From contig CP025322.1 in NCBI GenBank assembly GCA_004014935.1, positions 1,736,001 to 1,800,000 on the forward strand: 64,000 nt of DNA. The letters run 5' to 3'. The notes below the pieces were generated by a model. That model worked only from the letters and a program-made list of their open reading frames with translations. It was not told where the DNA came from and searched no databases. The position numbers were made by a program, and so were the translations under genes. The stretch comes from Saccharomycopsis malanga. Taxonomy: Eukaryota; Ascomycota; Saccharomycetes; Ascoideales; Saccharomycopsidaceae. Of the stretch, positions 34,149 to 43,500 are shown piece by piece (position 1 is the first letter of the stretch; every line of letters begins with the position of its first letter).

Positions 34149-34156
34149 TGAGCAAA
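34149..34156 (-). promoter_or_regulatory. Mac1-like copper-response site 2
   Basis: TGAGCAAA is the exact reverse complement of the Mac1 site TTTGCTCA, about 207 bp upstream of the FRE7 ATG. Mac1 activates copper-uptake and reductase genes, including FRE7, when copper is scarce. Confidence 0.65.
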
Positions 34157-34362
34157 TATTGGAGGACGTGGTTTTCGCTAATACTGCAACATCCGCATTG
34201 GGAAATAACAGCGCAACATGGCGGCTTTGATGCCGAAAAAGTTTTTACAATACAACTTGATCTTCGTCAATGACCTATATAAATATAGGTCAATGAAACC
34301 TTTTGTTATAACTGTAAAACCATGTAATTTATCAAGTTAATAGTACAATACCTTCAAAAGAT

Positions 34363-36201
34363 ATGGATGTTGACAAGAGAGACGTGTATGCCGACGGGGT
34401 GTGGTGCATCAAGGACATGAATACGTCGGTATATAAGCATCATAAGATGCATTCCCAGAAGCAGGTTGCTTGGACAGACCAGCCCCGCTATGCAAAATAT
34501 ATGATTTATTTTGGGGTTGTTGTTGTTGCTTGTTTTGTTGCCAAACGTATTTTATTTCTAAGTATCGATCGCTATGACAGACAGCATCATCCTGGTCCAA
34601 GGTCTGGTGTTGTTGCCATGACTTTGCAAAATATAGTAGCAGTCAATCGCTACATTTCGTATCGGCAGATCCCACATAGTCTTTGCAACTATTTTGGGCT
34701 TCCAGCGTCTATAGGCAACACATTGATAGTTCTGGCAACACTTCTATATGTACTTTGTTTCACCTTTATTCCCAAGTTTTGGTACAGGGCTTGTAGAGGT
34801 TTTGGTAGTGCTCCCTTGGCAGTTCGAGCAGGTTTGGAGGCTGTCGCCCTCATTCCGTTCATCATAATTCTTTCTGGAAAATGTAATTTAATTAGCTCAT
34901 TTACCGGTATCAGTTATGAGAAAATAAATGTATATCATCGCTGGCTTTCCATGATATGCTATATTTTGACATGGGTGCATATTATACCCTTCTATTATCA
35001 GGCTATGCGTGAGGGAGGCGCTGAGAGAGTCGCGTATTTTCAAAGAACCGAGACTCTCTTTGTCAATGGCATTCCACCAACTGTGTTCCTCACTTGGCTT
35101 TGTTGTGCATCTTACACTTCCATTCGCCAGTGGTGGTACGAGTTGTTTGTCCACATGCACTGGCTCTGTGGGGTTGGTTTCTGCATCTCCTTATATATTC
35201 ATGTGTATCCTGAGTTGGGCTCCCAGGACTACTTGTATGCCACATTGGCTCTATGGGTGTCTCAATTATTGTGGAGGGCATTTACAAAGACTGCATGTGC
35301 GCCAAATAGAAGCTTTTTAAAGAGCCGAAAAGCCCAAGCGATAAAACAGCTTATTTCCGATGGTATCTTTGATCGTGAAAGTGGTTGTTTCGTCTTGAAA
35401 ATTGCCAATCCAAATGCGGATTTCAAGTGGCACCCTGGACAGCACTTGTTTATAAGACTTCCAGGTCTACGTATTTTGGATAACCATCCATTTTCTATAT
35501 GCAATCTCTACAGTAATGGTGCTGACATCAAACTCATAATTCGGCCAAGATCCGGCCTCACCAAACAAATGTATAAAGAGATTCCTGATCATGTTAATAA
35601 GCTGATGAAAATGTATATTGACGGCCCATATGGCGGCACCGATAGAGACATTGATGCTTTTACTAATGTGTACTTAATGGCAACAGGCACGGGCATTTCA
35701 GCTGTACTTCCTTATTTGCTTTTTTGCGCAGCCTCCATTGACAAGAAGAACACCAACGTTACTACTGTTAAATTGGATTGGATTGTTAAATACAAAGAAG
35801 ATATCAAATGGATCAATGAGGAGTTGAGACAAATCCCAGAGAAATTGATCACTGAAGGTATTTTACAGGTTAATGTCTACATCTGTAGAAATAGCATTAC
35901 CAGCCTGTCTTCAGAGAATATATCTTTACATGAGCCTTTCAAGTCTGACATACACAGTGAGAAGGTAACAAACGGGGACCTTCAATACGTTTCACAAGTT
36001 TTCCGTTACAAGCCAAATGTTAAAGACCTTATGCAAGATGTTTGTAAAACCTTGGGTCCAAAGAACATGATTATATGTTCTGGCTCAAATTCATTTAAAA
36101 GCGCTGTTGGCAATGGCGTTGCTTCGTCTCAGACGTATGTGTTCTGTCAAGAAAATGATGTCAAGGAAGTATATTTGCATACTGAAAGTTTTGATTGGTG
36201 A
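34363..36201 (+). CDS. FRE7: Ferric/cupric reductase, Fre7 type
   Basis: 612 aa (Saccharomyces Fre7 is about 620). A plasma-membrane flavocytochrome that passes electrons from NADPH through FAD and two haems to extracellular Cu(II) or Fe(III) chelates before uptake. There is no signal peptide and no large extracellular domain, unlike Fre1/Fre2. The first helix is YMIYFGVVVVACFVAKRILF. Two pairs of haem-ligand histidines, each 14 residues apart, are seen in HRWLSMICYILTWVH and HWLCGVGFCISLYIH. The FAD-binding motif is HPFSICN, after WHPGQHLFIRLPG. NADPH-binding parts are MATGTGISAVLPYL and IICSGSNSFKSAVGNGV. The two Mac1-like sites upstream argue for copper control. It could be another member of the FRE family; the length and lack of an N-terminal domain favour FRE7. 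Confidence 0.82.
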   Translation: MDVDKRDVYADGVWCIKDMNTSVYKHHKMHSQKQVAWTDQPRYAKYMIYFGVVVVACFVAKRILFLSIDRYDRQHHPGPRSGVVAMTLQNIVAVNRYISYRQIPHSLCNYFGLPASIGNTLIVLATLLYVLCFTFIPKFWYRACRGFGSAPLAVRAGLEAVALIPFIIILSGKCNLISSFTGISYEKINVYHRWLSMICYILTWVHIIPFYYQAMREGGAERVAYFQRTETLFVNGIPPTVFLTWLCCASYTSIRQWWYELFVHMHWLCGVGFCISLYIHVYPELGSQDYLYATLALWVSQLLWRAFTKTACAPNRSFLKSRKAQAIKQLISDGIFDRESGCFVLKIANPNADFKWHPGQHLFIRLPGLRILDNHPFSICNLYSNGADIKLIIRPRSGLTKQMYKEIPDHVNKLMKMYIDGPYGGTDRDIDAFTNVYLMATGTGISAVLPYLLFCAASIDKKNTNVTTVKLDWIVKYKEDIKWINEELRQIPEKLITEGILQVNVYICRNSITSLSSENISLHEPFKSDIHSEKVTNGDLQYVSQVFRYKPNVKDLMQDVCKTLGPKNMIICSGSNSFKSAVGNGVASSQTYVFCQENDVKEVYLHTESFDW

Positions 36202-36435
36202 AAAAATTAGTGCTATAGAGAATGTATGTTTGTTTGCTAGCAAGGGGGAATGCGGTTATATATAATAGTTGTTTATATTTTGATAAAAATAAAAATGTCT
36301 ACAGGTACATACTAAAATATGTGTTGTATGTTGTAATATAATCTTTGGATTATAACAACAGCCTTCACATTAGTACAGTGGGACGCTTATACATAATTAT
36401 TTTTACTATGATGTGCATGAATAAAAAGTATGTAT

Positions 36436-39400
36436 ATCGATATGCATGTTGGAGTTGACCAGAATTGACGGGTAGCATCACCATGCATGCAAGAACCGCG
36501 TGCTCCACACATCTAAATAGTAGTAGAGCTGAATAGGCAACAGTCTGATGTAGCCTGACCAGGCCATCAATAGAGAAGAATTGGTTGCAAGAAGTATGTT
36601 CAGGAAGCTGAAAAACAAGTCTTTAGCGCGCCAGAAGCGTAGTGAATTGCAGTTCAAAAAAAGGTCCATAATTTTATCTAATTATCTTCAGTCATCCTAC
36701 ACGTCTACGAATCTTGATAGCCAAGTAATACCTGATCAAATAATTGACAATATAATAAGCTATTTGCCTTTTCATGATTTGAATAACTTTTCGGCCATCA
36801 ACAAGGCCACGTATAATTATGTGCAGCATCAACAAGTGAAGCTTTGGCAGTCATATCTTGAACTAATCGAAATATTCGATCGGAAAGAATATACAAAGCT
36901 TAAACGTCAACATGCGCATCTTAACGAAAGGGATTTTTATACGCGAAACAAAGAGGTTATTTCATCTTTGGAGGAAAAAAAATTTAATGCGTTATATATA
37001 TATCCTAATTTGGTAACAGCCGAAGAAACACCGAAATTTCATATGATATACAACCCACGACTTTACAAGCTCCAGTTCATTTTCATTTATAAATCTCTCT
37101 ACCCTTTATATCGCCAACTTATAAGCTCAAATCTACAGTTCAATAATACGTTGTTTATCAAGCAATACAATAATCCAATCCATCAATCGATCTTATTGAA
37201 TAGCTTTCTCAAATTCTCCAAGTTTCAATTATATCAGCTCAATTCAAAAGATTATAATTTAAACTTGCAAAACTTGCAATCTGTAATAGAGTTTTTTGAA
37301 AACGCTTGTTTACGAGAGATTGAAATTGGATATGACAATAAAGATTTCAAGAGCAAGGTGAATTATTACACTAATGTTCTTCTTAATCTCAATGACAACT
37401 TGATAAATAACAATTTGGTGAATTTTTTTCTTCAAAAGTTGACACTCAATGATTTGATTATTGACAATGCTGATTCATACTTTGTTTTAACAGAAAATGA
37501 AAACATGTATAAAATTGACAAACCCAAATTGGAAAACTATTTTGGAAACTTGGCCAAACTTCTTAACAATCAAATTGAGATAATAGACGAAATCTTTAAG
37601 GACGACAAAATCCAACTTATTCTAAAAATTTTTGAAGAAATCATACAGAATTACATATTGGAGTTTGTAAATTTTCTCATGCAAAAAGCCAGGAATTTGA
37701 CTATAATCAACGAATCTATAATGTTCAGTGACAACAAAACATTGGTATCCAGTGGTAATCTTTCTATTATATTGTTTCCTTATATATATTCGAGTCTCAT
37801 AACTATGGTAAGGAAAGAGGTAAAAATGTCTATCAATGGAGGAAAATCTTTCAAAGAGAATTTGATCAATTTGATGAATTTATACTTGGAGAGTTTAATT
37901 AATGAATATCTTTCTGAGGAGTTGAGCTTTTTTGTTAAAGTAGCAGAATTCAATGTTCATCTTTGGGAAGAGAAAACGAAACTAGAAGAAAGCCAGTTAG
38001 AACAAGATATTTTGAAAAATGTGAAAAGTAATACGGATGTCAATAATAAAAATAGCAGTTTTTTGAAACTAGATTTGATAACTGGTTTCAAGAACATCTT
38101 AAAGCCCATAAATGTGAGTTTTGCGAACCATTCTGAGTCAGAAATCAATCCAGTAGAGCCGATTGGAGGCACTGCAACACAAGAAGATAAAAAGATTATG
38201 ACTGAATTTGAAGCACAATTGGCAATTATGAACACTAAGCTTGTGAGAATTAAATCTTTTTTCTCTTTGGACCTTTCTATGAACATTATGAATAATGCTC
38301 GTGCTGGGATTCAACGTATATCCTTATTCATACAAGAGATCAATCTTCTCATTGAACTGAATGATGTGGTATTGCAGTTGGATTATAACAAGAATATATT
38401 GAAAAGTTGTAAAAAGAGAATTGAAGATATTTTTATTAAAATCATTGACATTATTGGAGAACAGCATGTTAAAAAAGGATTTGCCAAAGCTATAGAACGG
38501 CTAAAAGATTATAATCCTGATGAATCGGGAACCAGCAATATCAGCTCAACTACACTCGACTCGGAATTGAATGTTCAGCCATTAATGGTATTTGCTGAGC
38601 TTGTGAATATTGGAGATTTGATTCAAAACTTGATTGAGGTGTTTTACACAGAAGAACTTATCCATAAAAAGATCATAAACAAAACTCAAGATTTCCTTTC
38701 CAAAGTACTTCAATCTAAAAAAAAGTTTGAGCTCATGTTGGATGATAGTGTTGCCAACGGTTTGAATATTGGAATTGATGCTTTGATAAATAAGGTACAG
38801 TACATATATGATCATTACCAGAATGCGAGTGACTTCAACCCAGACCCACTGGACAGACATATAAAAGTGGGAGCTGTTACTACATGCGCCCGTAAAACTG
38901 TAGATCTCTTGTCTAACCATGTTAAGCTTTTGATTGGGTCTGCAGAAAAGTCTACTGTTGATGTGTTTCAACAAGAGGTATCGCAGCGATTTTTTGCTTT
39001 GATTGTGAAGAACTTGAAAACGTTGAAAATTAACACTATTGGAGCTCTCACCCTTATTTCTGATTTTAACTATTATTACGACTTTATAGTTACATTGAAA
39101 CAGAGACAAATATTGCCTTATTTTATTGGGTTGAAAACAGTCGGGCAAATCTACTTAATAGACGGAAGTGATGCAAAGTTGATAGGCAAAACAATTAGTG
39201 ATTTGAATAGGTTTAACGGTATTTTTCAACAAGAAGAAATTTATGAATTAGTCCAATGCCGAGCGGACTGGTTGAAGGTTAAACGAGAAGTGGAAAAAGA
39301 GATGTTTGGAATTTTTGAGTGTATTATTATGTAGGTTTGACTTGCATTTTGTTGGCGTTGTTTAGTGATTTTCAAAACCATTTATTAATCGTATGAAACT

Positions 39401-39495
39401 GCCCGTCAGCCTCTAGGCTGGATGGCTCAATAACTAGAACTGTTGAAGAAGAGTAAAAAAATCTAACAGGATTTCAGGTTCGAACCAGTCTACCA
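36436..39495 (+). repeat. 3,060-bp inverted repeat, right arm (RCY1)
   Basis: Reverse-complement partner of 15062-18121, with no difference seen in the coding or flanking parts compared. The left boundary is 234 bp past the FRE7 stop. The right boundary falls inside the head of SINE copy G, eight bases past its B box. The 18,314 bp between the arms (18122-36435) hold LTV1, the AVT gene, PIH1, IML1, HOM6 and FRE7. Confidence 0.95.
36596..39334 (+). CDS. RCY1: Recyclin-1 (F-box protein Rcy1), right copy
   Basis: 912 aa, the same protein as the left copy: F-box near residues 43-75, Sec10-like helical body, C-terminal CIIM prenylation box. The ATG is at 36596; the TTG five codons upstream is not credible. 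It lies 395 bp after the FRE7 stop in the same direction, so its promoter region beyond the shared 160 bp is the FRE7 3' flank, whereas the left copy faces LTV1 3' DNA. If both are real the strain carries a very recent RCY1 duplication. SINE copy G follows 72 bp after the stop. Confidence 0.9.
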   Translation: MFRKLKNKSLARQKRSELQFKKRSIILSNYLQSSYTSTNLDSQVIPDQIIDNIISYLPFHDLNNFSAINKATYNYVQHQQVKLWQSYLELIEIFDRKEYTKLKRQHAHLNERDFYTRNKEVISSLEEKKFNALYIYPNLVTAEETPKFHMIYNPRLYKLQFIFIYKSLYPLYRQLISSNLQFNNTLFIKQYNNPIHQSILLNSFLKFSKFQLYQLNSKDYNLNLQNLQSVIEFFENACLREIEIGYDNKDFKSKVNYYTNVLLNLNDNLINNNLVNFFLQKLTLNDLIIDNADSYFVLTENENMYKIDKPKLENYFGNLAKLLNNQIEIIDEIFKDDKIQLILKIFEEIIQNYILEFVNFLMQKARNLTIINESIMFSDNKTLVSSGNLSIILFPYIYSSLITMVRKEVKMSINGGKSFKENLINLMNLYLESLINEYLSEELSFFVKVAEFNVHLWEEKTKLEESQLEQDILKNVKSNTDVNNKNSSFLKLDLITGFKNILKPINVSFANHSESEINPVEPIGGTATQEDKKIMTEFEAQLAIMNTKLVRIKSFFSLDLSMNIMNNARAGIQRISLFIQEINLLIELNDVVLQLDYNKNILKSCKKRIEDIFIKIIDIIGEQHVKKGFAKAIERLKDYNPDESGTSNISSTTLDSELNVQPLMVFAELVNIGDLIQNLIEVFYTEELIHKKIINKTQDFLSKVLQSKKKFELMLDDSVANGLNIGIDALINKVQYIYDHYQNASDFNPDPLDRHIKVGAVTTCARKTVDLLSNHVKLLIGSAEKSTVDVFQQEVSQRFFALIVKNLKTLKINTIGALTLISDFNYYYDFIVTLKQRQILPYFIGLKTVGQIYLIDGSDAKLIGKTISDLNRFNGIFQQEEIYELVQCRADWLKVKREVEKEMFGIFECIIM

Positions 39496-39673
39496 AAGAC
39501 TATATTTTCGCTAATATTCAACTCATCGGGTGATTAGAAAAGACGCAGAGACTTTAATGTCAGAGACATGATTGGGTTTTCTTCACTCTGTTTTACCAAG
39601 TGCCGTTCGACACAGTGCGTATATAGGAAAGTAATATAGTAGGCTACAAATATATCAGTTATCATCAATAGAA
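39407..39673 (+). mobile_element. SINE-like element, copy G (module 1 deleted)
   Basis: About 267 bp. The head, with B box GGTTCGAACC at 39477-39486, lies in the right inverted-repeat arm and is identical to that of copy B. From 39496 the sequence diverges: module 1 (the CTAGAC hairpin region, about 90 bp) is missing, and CATCGGGTGATTAG and AAAAGACGCAGAGAC lead into module 2 (CTGTTTTACCAAGTGCCG, GACACAGTGCGTATATAGG). A 7-base string TGCCCGT stands just before the head (39400-39406) and again after the element (39674-39680), perhaps the remains of a target-site duplication. It lies downstream of RCY1. Confidence 0.7.
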
Positions 39674-40132
39674 TGCCCGTGATTTATTTACAGTACTATT
39701 CTTTCATGCAATGAATTTTACATTTGCGTAGAAATCGTAGGTTCGTTCTTACAATTTTGCCATTACACGCTACTCCAAATATCTTCTTTCTAATTTTTCT
39801 TTCTCACATTGTTATCGTTAAATTAATTGAGCTATCACTCAAGGAGTCCCATAGCAACATTTGCAGCTACAAATGTATTTGTTTAGGAAAAAACAGACGA
39901 GAAGGTATTACTGCTTTTATAAAACTTAATAAAATGTTGGAAAACTTTGGAGATACTTACAAAAAGCGCCCAGAAATTATGTCTTTTCTCTCTTTGAGAC
40001 AGGCCGAAGCAAATGCTGTTAACAAATCTGAAGGCTTTAGATGAAAAATCTTCCCAATATAGAAGCAGACGGCTATTTTTACAAAATCATTTTGCTGAAG
40101 GTATGTTTTTATATTTTTACTTCGTTTGACTT
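39674..40132. other. Spacer between two opposed SINE copies
   Basis: 459 bp between copy G (plus) and copy C (minus). It holds a 106-codon open frame at 39724-40044 that begins with TTG; its only Met is near codon 70. The last 50 codons (KNRREGITAFIKLNKMLEN, FLSLRQAEANAVNKSEGFR) look somewhat protein-like, but I recognise no family. Possibly a gene remnant or chance. Confidence 0.4.
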
Positions 40133-40452
40133 GATAATGGTAATAATGAGAATCTCATAATCCTACCTCAGCACATATCAGTTTCCTATATACGCTCTGT
40201 GTTTAACGGGACTTGGTAAAATCAAGTGGGGAAAATCCAATCATGTTCCGGTCATAATAATTTTCTCATTGAATAATTTGGGAAGTAAGCACTAGAGCTT
40301 GGTCTAGGTCGTGATTTAGACAGTTTCACTTTCCTGTGAAATCTGTTCAGGATTGTAAAAGCATCGAGTAAAAAGGGTTCGTAGTCAGGGTTCGAACCTG
40401 TTAGGTCTTTTTTCTCTTCTCTGAGAACACTAGCTACTGAGCCATCCTACCG
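40133..40452 (-). mobile_element. SINE-like element, copy C (full length)
   Basis: About 320 bp on the minus strand. Head: GGTAGGATGGCTCAGTAGC, TCTCAGAGAAGAGAAAAAAG, ACCTAACAGG and a perfect B box GGTTCGAACC at 40389-40398, 46 nt after the A box, followed by CTTTTTACTCGATGCTTTTA. Module 1 has ATTTCACAGGAAAG, AACTGTCTAAATCACGACC and CTCTAGTGCTTACTT. Module 2 has TTTTACCAAGTCCCG, AAACACAGAGCGTATATAGG and AACTGATATGTGCTGAG. An ATT-like tail (CATTATTACCATTATC) closes it. It stands about 110 bp past the VTC5-like stop codon. Confidence 0.78.
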
Positions 40453-40561
40453 TGTGGTATTTCGCTTTAATTAGTCGTAAAAAAAAGTGGCTTACTGAAT
40501 TGGTGACCATCTAACTGTCTATAATTAAATATATGATACATAAATACTATGATATCTTGGA

Positions 40562-43500
40562 CTACACACCCGATTCAACAAACTCTGTGAGTATGAAGAC
40601 CACAGAAGTTAAAACAGCAAGAAACACGGACCATACCCAAACGTAATGATGAATAGGTGCTGGGTTAATTCTCCCAAAAAGAAACACTAAAGCTAATGTC
40701 GACAGCAAAAAGGCAACGATAAAACTTAAAACTAAAACAACAAGCATAAAAAATGATGATTCAATTTCAGGGTTCAATACCACTGAGTAAATTATCCCAA
40801 GAGAGCTTCCAGTGATAACTGCTGCGACCATGGGAAGGACAAAATATAGGAAAGTAGCAATGATGTCGTGATTGTGAATTCTTTGTTCCTCAGGATCAAG
40901 GCAGGGCTGTTCTTTCGGTCGAGAGTGTTGATGGCCATATACAAAAAGAGGAGAAGTTTCATCATGAAGCTGTGAATTAGAATAACCATGCGACCCAGAG
41001 TCAGTGATTATAGAATCATACCGCAGGACTCTATTCTCATTAGAGTTTCTTTCATCATCGGATGAGTCGTAATCATATGCACCTGTATTGCTTGAAGACA
41101 TTGAGGTATGCAAATATCTATTAGGGCGGCTCAAGTATCTGTACGGTGAAATGTCATTGTGTGGCGGCTCATTTTGAGTACGTGGGTTAGGTCCCAAAGT
41201 ATGGCTGATTGCATTTTTTATTTTGAGTTGCAAAGAAATACTAGCATTTTTGATTGAGGTGGAAAGATCTATCAAATAATTAATGATAGAATCGGAAAGA
41301 AGTTCAGTGCGACTATTAACTTCTGCATCTATGTAGAAACGATCATCATCGCCCCATTCTTCCGGATTGTCATCAAATTCATTCCAGTATCTTTTAGGGT
41401 TGCCAAACAGGTCCACACGGGAATTAGTGTTTTGTTGTGTCCTTTGAGAACGTTCTTGTTGTTGCCGCAACTTGTTAGCTAGCTCTATTTTCTGCTTTGA
41501 CCGATATAACCGATTATCTATAATAGATTTCAAGTCAAATTTACGATTACGAAGTTTAGCGAACCAATCCGTATTTGTAGATGATCCCAAACCAAACAAC
41601 ATTATGCAATACACGTAGGGATCGAAATGAGGAATCTCATATAGATAATCGGCGTTTACCAATTTGGTTACACTATCAGGAAACTTCGAATTGAGATCCC
41701 ATTTTACCTCTAGTAGGGCATAGGGAAAATCCTGCTGTGCTTCCATACTGTGAAAAAACTTAATTTTGGAGTACAACGAGATGTATATGTTTGGATGTTT
41801 TGTTCCAGAGCCATTATACTGAAACCGGTTTTTTACAAATTTGGTTTCGCATATGTTTAAATAGCTTTGTTTGAATATTTTTTGAAAATTAGTAAATTCA
41901 GTCCTGTCATCATGAAAATATTCCTTTATAACTTTTTTTATTGTTTCACTAGTAGTTGAAAACAACACCTCATTGGTTAAGTCTGCGTCTTCAGCAAGAG
42001 TTTGCATCAATGTAGAGTTGAATGTGCTATCCAAAGGCATTCCTAATGCATTGTTTACTCCTATAGCTAATGAAAAACCATCATTGTAACCAGAAAACAC
42101 ACGAACCGGCTGCAACGAATTCAATTCTTTGGTGTTAAAATCCGGAGAATCAAAATAGCTAACAGATTCATACTTCTGAGGATCTACTGGCTTATGTCTT
42201 TGTTTAAAATCAATTTCATTTATGGTTGTGGTAATGAGTTCATTGATTTCTTCTTCGTTAATGGTTTTAGCATTGGCAAATAAAGAGTTTAGCAAAAAAC
42301 TCACTTCATAAACATATTGTTCAGGCACAAGAAACCATCCAGTGTTGTAGCAATGACATGATTTTAAATCAAACGATTTGTCATGGGAAGATTCGCTAGA
42401 AATATTTTTGATGATAGAACTGCACTTTTCAATAAGAGTGTTTTCCAATAGATAATCTGATAATTGGTTGGAATGATAAATGATGTTTAGTTGATTTGGA
42501 TCGTAGATCAATGAACGTTGTTTGGTGATTACCTGGATGAGCATATACACTGTAGAGCACATAGTATCGTTAAAAGTAATGAGTTGGGATATCTTGTTGA
42601 TTAAGTCAAATAATGATCCAAAATTTAAATTCCAAAATTGAACTGAATGATCCGATAACTGCTTACCTTTTAAGAAAATATCAAGTTTCTCTTTAAACTT
42701 TTGAGAGCCATCATGTTCAATATTTCCAGCTTTAACAGCTTTAACGTTCTTTGTTTTAAACTTACCAAAATAAATAAATTCTCTTTCGTAAATAGTGTTA
42801 CCAAATACATTTTCAATGGCCTTATCATCGAAGGGAGAGTTTAGAATATCCTCAAAGATGTACTGATAAATTTCGTAACGTTCTTCGAAAGTTAAAATTA
42901 AAGAGTTTTGGGCTTCAAGAAAAAAACTATTACCAATAATCCCATCAGCAGATTTTGTAAGAGTATTATATTTTTTCACAAAATATAAAGCATTAACATA
43001 TGTTGACAAATCGTTACCAGTATTAGAATCCTTGCTCTGTTTGAGAATGATTTTATTGAAATAATGAATTAAATGGTAGACAATTTCCTTTTGAAGAATA
43101 GCAAATGATTTCAAATTGAGAAACAAAGATTCTTTGAACTCTTCTACTTTTGCATACAATCGCCTATTCTTGTTTATTAGCAACTGAAGATTCCTAGAAA
43201 CTACTGAAAAATTTAGTTTTTTAGCCCCATTATGTGACGGAAAAGACAGGTCTGGATTGGTTTTTTTATCTTGAAGTTTTTGGGTAAAATCATGATTTGA
43301 TAAAGCTTCGGAAGCTAGTGTTTTCTGGTACTCAAAAAGTTTACTCTGAATGGAAAAAACCTCTTTAACAATGTTCTTGTGGTTTCTTTTAAAGTTGTTA
43401 CTATTGGATTGAAAGTTTTTGACCAACTGGAAACTTTTCAAATTGATATACAAATCGACTGTTTTCAATTGAGTGTATAAAGAGTTTTTGATGAAATTTA

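Larger units (their letters stand above)
33249..34362. other. FRE7 upstream region
   Basis: 1.1 kb upstream of FRE7, AT-rich, with two Mac1-like sites (listed). A TTGGTAAAACCCA string near 33690 matches the SINE second module in minus orientation, but no further similarity could be followed. Short ORFs here lack ATG starts or family resemblance. Confidence 0.5.
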
